From positions 16,059 to 34,144 of the forward strand of contig DMST01000279.1 in NCBI GenBank assembly GCA_003454975.1: a stretch of 18,086 nucleotides of DNA, written 5' to 3'. The notes under the pieces are model-generated. The model searched no databases. It saw only the letters and a list, made by a program, of their open reading frames with translations, and was not told the DNA's origin. The translations under genes were made by a program, and so were the position numbers. This document shows positions 14,697 through 18,086 of the stretch, one piece after another; the stretch's first letter is position 1; the number at the start of each line of letters is the position of its first letter. This stretch comes from Cytophagales bacterium (lineage in GTDB: Bacteria; Bacteroidota; Bacteroidia; Cytophagales; Cyclobacteriaceae).

Positions 14697-15482
14697 ATGG
14701 AAAACCTTAACAACCTTGCCTTGGAACGGGATGGTAGCACCCTAATTGTTACCATCGATCGGCCAGACAAGATGAATGCCCTCAACGTGGAGACCGTTGA
14801 AGAATTCCGTACCGTTTTTCAAGAGGTATATGACGATCCCACTATAGCGGGGGTGATTGTGATAGGCTCAGGGGAGAAGGCATTCGCGGCGGGAGCCGAC
14901 ATTAAAGAGATCGCTGCGCTCAATGAAATGAACGCCCGCAAGTTTGCCGAAAACGGTCAAGAGGTCTTTGGGCAAATCGAAAACTGTCCCAAGCCAGTGA
15001 TTGCAGCCGTAAATGGATACGCCTTGGGAGGTGGATGTGAACTGTCCATGGCTTGTCACATGCGAGTAGCCAGTGCCAATGCCCGTTTCGGTCAGCCCGA
15101 GGTAAACCTGGGAGTGATCCCTGGCTATGGTGGTACGCAACGTCTCACCCATCTGGTAGGTAAAGGCAAAGCCTTTGAACTGATGATGACCGGTGACCAA
15201 GTAAAGGCTAACGAAGCGAAGGAACTGGGCCTTGTAAACCATGTAGTAGACAGCCAGGAAGAACTATTGCCCAAGTGCAAAGAGATACTGGATAAGATCT
15301 CAGCAAAAGCTCCCCTGGCTATAGGTATGGTGGTAACCTGTATCAATGCTGTGTTCTCTAACGAAGAAGATGGTTATCAAACAGAAGCCAACAGTTTCTC
15401 GAACTGTGTGAAATCCGAAGATTTTAAGGAGGGTACCAAGGCATTCTTAGAGAAACGCACTCCCTCTTTCAAAGGAGTATAA
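14697..15482 (+). CDS. enoyl-CoA hydratase (crotonase)
   Basis: 261-aa crotonase, the usual family length. It hydrates trans-2-enoyl-CoA to 3-hydroxyacyl-CoA in fatty-acid or amino-acid breakdown, in the cytosol. The ATG at 14697 is chosen over 14592 because the promoter lies between them and similarity begins at MENLNNLALERDGSTLIVTI. Landmarks are DRPDKMNALN (CoA-binding region), the oxyanion-hole loop KAFAAGADIKE (61-71), NGYALGGGCELSMAC with general acid/base Glu115, and FGQPEVNLGVIPGYGGTQRL with Glu135. These two glutamates correspond to rat mitochondrial Glu144 and Glu164, so true hydratase activity is likely rather than an isomerase or hydrolase variant. Its TAA shares its last base with the ATG of the flippase gene (TAATG), which implies translational coupling with a gene of unrelated function. 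Whether it serves beta-oxidation or butanoyl-CoA synthesis is unclear. The symbol is left empty as several paralogues occur per genome. Confidence 0.93.
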   Translation: MENLNNLALERDGSTLIVTIDRPDKMNALNVETVEEFRTVFQEVYDDPTIAGVIVIGSGEKAFAAGADIKEIAALNEMNARKFAENGQEVFGQIENCPKPVIAAVNGYALGGGCELSMACHMRVASANARFGQPEVNLGVIPGYGGTQRLTHLVGKGKAFELMMTGDQVKANEAKELGLVNHVVDSQEELLPKCKEILDKISAKAPLAIGMVVTCINAVFSNEEDGYQTEANSFSNCVKSEDFKEGTKAFLEKRTPSFKGV

Positions 15483-16987
15483 TGGCCAATCCTTTACGGA
15501 GATTATTAGGTGAGACCGCCCTATATGGTCTTAGTAGCGTATTAGGGCGGGTACTCAATTTTTTATTAGTCCCTCTTTACACCCAAGTATTACCTGCCGA
15601 CGGATACGGTATTGTCACCGATTTGTATGCTTGGGTTGCATTCCTGCTGGTGGTCTATACCTTTGGTATGGAAACCTCCTTTTTTAGGCACGCAACCAAG
15701 AATCCTGAGCATGCTGAGCGATACTATCGGGCTAGTACCACGGCTATTTTTATAACCTCCCTTACTTTGAGCCTGCTTTTGGTTGGTTTGGCCACACCTA
15801 TTGTGGGCTACCTCCAGTATCCAGGCAAAGAAGTATTCGTGTATTGGCTAGTCGGTATTCTCTTTATTGATGCCTTTTCGGCCATACCCTTTGCTCAACT
15901 TAGGCTCCAGCACAAAGCCAAACCCTTTGCCATCATCAAGCTGTTTGGGATAGCATTGAACATTGGCCTCAATTTGTTTTTCATACTCCTATGCCCGGCT
16001 GTGCATGCAGGAGAGGCAGTCCCCTTTTTATCGCCATTGGTGGAGTGGGTGTATAAACCAACGTGGGACGTAGAGTATATCTTTCTCAGTAACCTGGTTG
16101 CCAATGGTGTTATGCTATTGCTCCTGGTTCCTACCCTTCGCACGTTTCGGCCCGAGTTTCAATGGAAGTTCCTTCGACCTATGCTGGTTTACGCCTATCC
16201 ACTCCTGTTTATGGGCATTGCGGGGGTAACGAACGAGATGATGAGTAGGGCTTTCTTAAAACAACTAATGCCCGAGGGGTTTTATGCTGGAAGGACCAAC
16301 CAAGAATCCTTGGGGATTTTTGGTGCATGCTACAAGTTGGCCGTATTTATGAATCTAGCCGTACAGGCCTTTCGGTATGCTGCCGAACCTTTCTTTTTTG
16401 GCAGAGCTAAAGACAAAAACTCTCCCCAGTTATTTGCTCAAGTTATGCATGGTTTTATTCTGCTGGGGGCGCTGATGCTGGTGGGTATAACCGTAAACTT
16501 AGAGTGGTTGGGCCCCTTGATGCTGCGACGGCCAGAATACCTGGAAGCACTTCATATTGTACCTACACTACTGCTCGCGAATTTACTTTTGGGTGTCTAT
16601 TTTAATTTGTCTGTTTGGTTCAAATTGACCGATCGTACATATTTTGGGACGGGGATTGCACTGGGGGGAGCTCTGCTAACGGTAGTGTTTAACCTCATGC
16701 TGATCCCTACCTGGGGCTATGAAGGTGCAGCATTGACTACAGTTTTGGTATACGCCGTCATGACCATCGCTAATTTTTGGTTAGGCCAAAAACACTACCC
16801 CATTCCTTACCATACTAATAAAGGACTCTTGTATCTGTTCCTTTCTACAGTAATCGCCTTTGGTTTCCGCTACTACTTACTTCCCACAGGTACTATTGTC
16901 AGTTTGGTCGTTGGTAATCTATTGTTGCTATCACTTCTGTTAGTGATGCTACGTTTCGAACGCAGATTATTCAAGACCCTTACTTAG
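15482..16987 (+). CDS. polysaccharide/lipid-linked oligosaccharide flippase (MOP superfamily)
   Basis: 501-aa inner-membrane protein of the polysaccharide-biosynthesis (Wzx-like) branch of the MOP superfamily, which moves lipid-linked saccharides across the inner membrane. The N-terminus (MANPLRRLLGETALYGLSSV, then LNFLLVPLYTQVLPADGYGI) is the family signature, with YGLSS...GRVLNFLLVPLYT matching helix 1 and the ADGYGI turn. Some 12-14 hydrophobic segments run to RRLFKTLT. The long loop with FKLTDRTYFGTGIALGGALL and LNLMLIPTWGYEGAALTT-type helix pairs (found as VFNLMLIPTWGYEGAALTTV) is the C-terminal half typical of such flippases. No glycosyltransferases or other polysaccharide genes lie beside it, so the substrate is unknown. 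Its ATG overlaps the hydratase stop (TAATG). The next gene, a STAS protein, starts 67 bases after its stop. Confidence 0.85.
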   Translation: MANPLRRLLGETALYGLSSVLGRVLNFLLVPLYTQVLPADGYGIVTDLYAWVAFLLVVYTFGMETSFFRHATKNPEHAERYYRASTTAIFITSLTLSLLLVGLATPIVGYLQYPGKEVFVYWLVGILFIDAFSAIPFAQLRLQHKAKPFAIIKLFGIALNIGLNLFFILLCPAVHAGEAVPFLSPLVEWVYKPTWDVEYIFLSNLVANGVMLLLLVPTLRTFRPEFQWKFLRPMLVYAYPLLFMGIAGVTNEMMSRAFLKQLMPEGFYAGRTNQESLGIFGACYKLAVFMNLAVQAFRYAAEPFFFGRAKDKNSPQLFAQVMHGFILLGALMLVGITVNLEWLGPLMLRRPEYLEALHIVPTLLLANLLLGVYFNLSVWFKLTDRTYFGTGIALGGALLTVVFNLMLIPTWGYEGAALTTVLVYAVMTIANFWLGQKHYPIPYHTNKGLLYLFLSTVIAFGFRYYLLPTGTIVSLVVGNLLLLSLLLVMLRFERRLFKTLT

Positions 16988-17041
16988 TAATCAGGGAGGC
17001 ACTTTGATAAGATAACCCGAATTGGGTCTGGATTTCTTTGC

Positions 17042-17049
17042 TATTTTTG
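17042..17049 (+). promoter_or_regulatory. possible -7 element just before the STAS gene
   Basis: TATTTTTG is a perfect TAnnTTTG, with a TTG (17022-17024) 17 bases before it, so it could be a Bacteroidota promoter. It ends only five bases before the ATG at 17055, so transcription would start at or just before the start codon, giving a leaderless message. It could equally be chance in AT-rich sequence, as the gene can also be read through from the flippase. Confidence 0.35.
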
Positions 17050-17054
17050 AAGCT

Positions 17055-17393
17055 ATGGAGATTTTAGAAAAAGCCCATGAAGGAGTAGTTGTACTGCAGC
17101 CTGAGGGGAAACTGACCATTGTAGAAGGAGCCACGGTACTTTATGATCATGTGAAGAAGTCCTTAGGATCAGGTAATAATCGAATTGTATTCAATTTAAG
17201 CGCGGTCCCACTGTTAGATTCTACAGGTATTGGTCAGATTATTTCCAGTTATACTGCCATTCAAAAGTCAAGTGGAAAATTGGTTCTGGCCTCGCTACAG
17301 CCTAAAACAAAAGAGGTGCTGAAGATCACTCGGCTATATGAGATGTTTACCGTCACAGATACGGTAGAGGAGGCGGTAAATGCCTTAAAGTAA
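17055..17393 (+). CDS. STAS-domain protein (anti-sigma factor antagonist type)
   Basis: 112-aa single STAS domain, cytosolic. The ATG at 17055 is preferred to the upstream TTG at 17022, because MEILEKAHEGVVVLQPEGKL begins directly at the first strand of the fold. The hallmark loop is LLDSTGIGQI, with Ser56 at the site phosphorylated by anti-sigma kinases in SpoIIAA/RsbV. Strands IVFNLSAVPLL and KLVLASLQPKTKEVLKITRL and a C-terminal VTDTVEEAVNALK complete the domain. It is therefore probably a phosphorylation-switched antagonist of an anti-sigma or kinase partner; none lies in the window. It is followed after 27 bases by a signal-peptidase-like gene on the same strand, so the two are probably one transcript. 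A bacteriophage-like or transporter STAS fusion can be excluded, since no other domain is attached. Confidence 0.9.
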   Translation: MEILEKAHEGVVVLQPEGKLTIVEGATVLYDHVKKSLGSGNNRIVFNLSAVPLLDSTGIGQIISSYTAIQKSSGKLVLASLQPKTKEVLKITRLYEMFTVTDTVEEAVNALK

Positions 17394-17420
17394 GTACCTG
17401 AAAATCACTAAAACCACATT

Positions 17421-18086
17421 ATGAAAACCAAAAATCCGCTGGTAGCGGCCTTGCTCAGCATTGTGTTGCCAGGAGCTGGTCTGCTGTATACCGGAGCTGC
17501 TGCTCTCGGTTACCTATTCATTTTGATTTCAATAGGTTTAGCTCTTAGCCCGCATTGGGTGGCCAATTCATATTCTACCATCTATTTAGTAGGTGTTATT
17601 TATCTCATTTGGCTAGCGACTTCCGCAGTACTGGCTGCCATTCGAGCAAAAAAATCAAACAGTCGAGGGGAAATTTCCTCTAATCCCTGGGTGATCTTGA
17701 TAGTAGCCTTAGTGGTTGATTTTGGTACGTATACTTGGGTCACTAAACCAGACTTTGGTCCCCTTAAAATCGTGACCATGACTAATAATAGCCTCTCGCC
17801 CTTGCTGTATAACCGGGAGCAACTAGTGGTAAATACTAAGGTTGAAATCGAGCGTGGGGATCTGGTAGGAGTGTATTATCCTAAGCCATTTTTTGACCTT
17901 TCCGTAGATGTGGATCGGGTTATTGGTTATCCTGGTGAGGTTATTGAGCTTAAAAATAACCTGTGCTATGTAAATGGGAACTTGACGGAGCCATACGAAA
18001 ACCTGCGGTATACTATAACTATTTCTGTGGCAACAGGGACGGATATTGACTTTGAATTCTGGAATAAGTATGGCTTGGACGGTGTA
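17421..18086 (+). CDS. signal peptidase I-like (S26) protein, catalytic Lys replaced, 3' truncated
   Basis: The first 222 codons of a membrane protein that runs off the right edge. Residues 1-20 (KNPLVAALLSIVLPGAGLLY) and the next hydrophobic stretches (about 29-42 and 55-74) form an N-terminal membrane module with the P-G-x-G-x-x-Y-x-G motif seen in TM2-like and some signal-peptidase fusions. Another membrane segment (VILIVALVVDFGTYTWV, about 91-107) precedes an S26-type domain. That domain has the nucleophile motif MTNNSLSPLLYNRE (Ser124, like the S-M-x-P of LepB), GDLVGVYYPK, and DVDRVIGYPGEVIELKNN. In LepB and SipS the residue before R-V-I-G is the general-base Lys; here it is Asp165 (GAT at 17913-17915). 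A complete peptidase is therefore doubtful, and the rest of the domain is missing from view. It follows the STAS gene by 27 bases. Confidence 0.85.
   Translation, partial: MKTKNPLVAALLSIVLPGAGLLYTGAAALGYLFILISIGLALSPHWVANSYSTIYLVGVIYLIWLATSAVLAAIRAKKSNSRGEISSNPWVILIVALVVDFGTYTWVTKPDFGPLKIVTMTNNSLSPLLYNREQLVVNTKVEIERGDLVGVYYPKPFFDLSVDVDRVIGYPGEVIELKNNLCYVNGNLTEPYENLRYTITISVATGTDIDFEFWNKYGLDGV

Noticed and set aside
17022..17054. TTG start of the STAS gene at 17022
   Set aside because: The added residues are not part of the STAS fold, and the region contains a possible promoter.
1..18086. CRISPR arrays, tRNA/rRNA genes, insertion sequences, attachment sites, origins
   Set aside because: I looked on both strands by eye and saw no regularly spaced repeats, cloverleaf, transposase or terminal inverted repeats.

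Overview
The window looks like chromosomal DNA of a Bacteroidota bacterium. The reasons are a Bat-type von Willebrand/TPR cluster ending in the BatC-like C-terminal D-W, a CarboxypepD_reg plus plug plus outer-membrane beta-barrel receptor, LytTR response regulators paired with a TPR/HisKA_2 sensor kinase, a DUF389 protein, and one promoter with the Bacteroidota-type TTTG...TAnnTTTG elements (14647-14676). Base composition is fairly even by eye. I cannot resolve the order or genus. I see no tRNA, rRNA, IS element, phage gene or CRISPR array.

Layout, left to right. (1) 1-412, minus: the first 137 codons of an acetyl-CoA acetyltransferase (thiolase). (2) 571-2996, minus: a tight three-gene operon of BatB-like VWA protein, TPR protein and BatC-like Q/E-rich TPR protein; neither BatA nor BatD/BatE lies beside it. 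(3) 3249-5759, plus: an outer-membrane beta-barrel receptor closed by a strong, probably bidirectional hairpin terminator. (4) 5809-6225, minus: a lone small protein with a SpoIIAA/STAS-like pattern. (5) 6429-7835 and 7959-9446, minus: an NSS-family Na+ symporter with its own strong terminator, and a DUF389 membrane protein. (6) 9507-14370, minus: the signalling block. It holds a small lipoprotein, a terminator, a TPR sensor histidine kinase overlapping a canonical LytTR response regulator, a second LytTR protein with a degenerate receiver, and a TerY-like VWA protein that has lost most of its metal site. (7) 14697-18086, plus: enoyl-CoA hydratase, a polysaccharide flippase sharing one base with it (TAATG), a STAS protein, and a truncated signal-peptidase-I-like protein with Asp where the catalytic Lys is expected.

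Working model (inference). The kinase and canonical regulator form a two-component pair. The pseudo-receiver LytTR protein and degenerate VWA protein beside them look like accessory components working by protein contact rather than by phosphorylation or metal chemistry. A 21-bp-spaced direct repeat upstream of the VWA gene has the geometry expected of a LytTR dimer site.

The least ordinary features are this signalling block, the overlapping palindrome/anti-RBS structure in the leader of the small lipoprotein gene, and the Lys-less signal-peptidase-like protein. Everything else is ordinary housekeeping, transport and envelope genes. Three start codons are placed differently from the longest open frame: 14697 for the hydratase, 14085 for the kinase and 3249 for the receptor.
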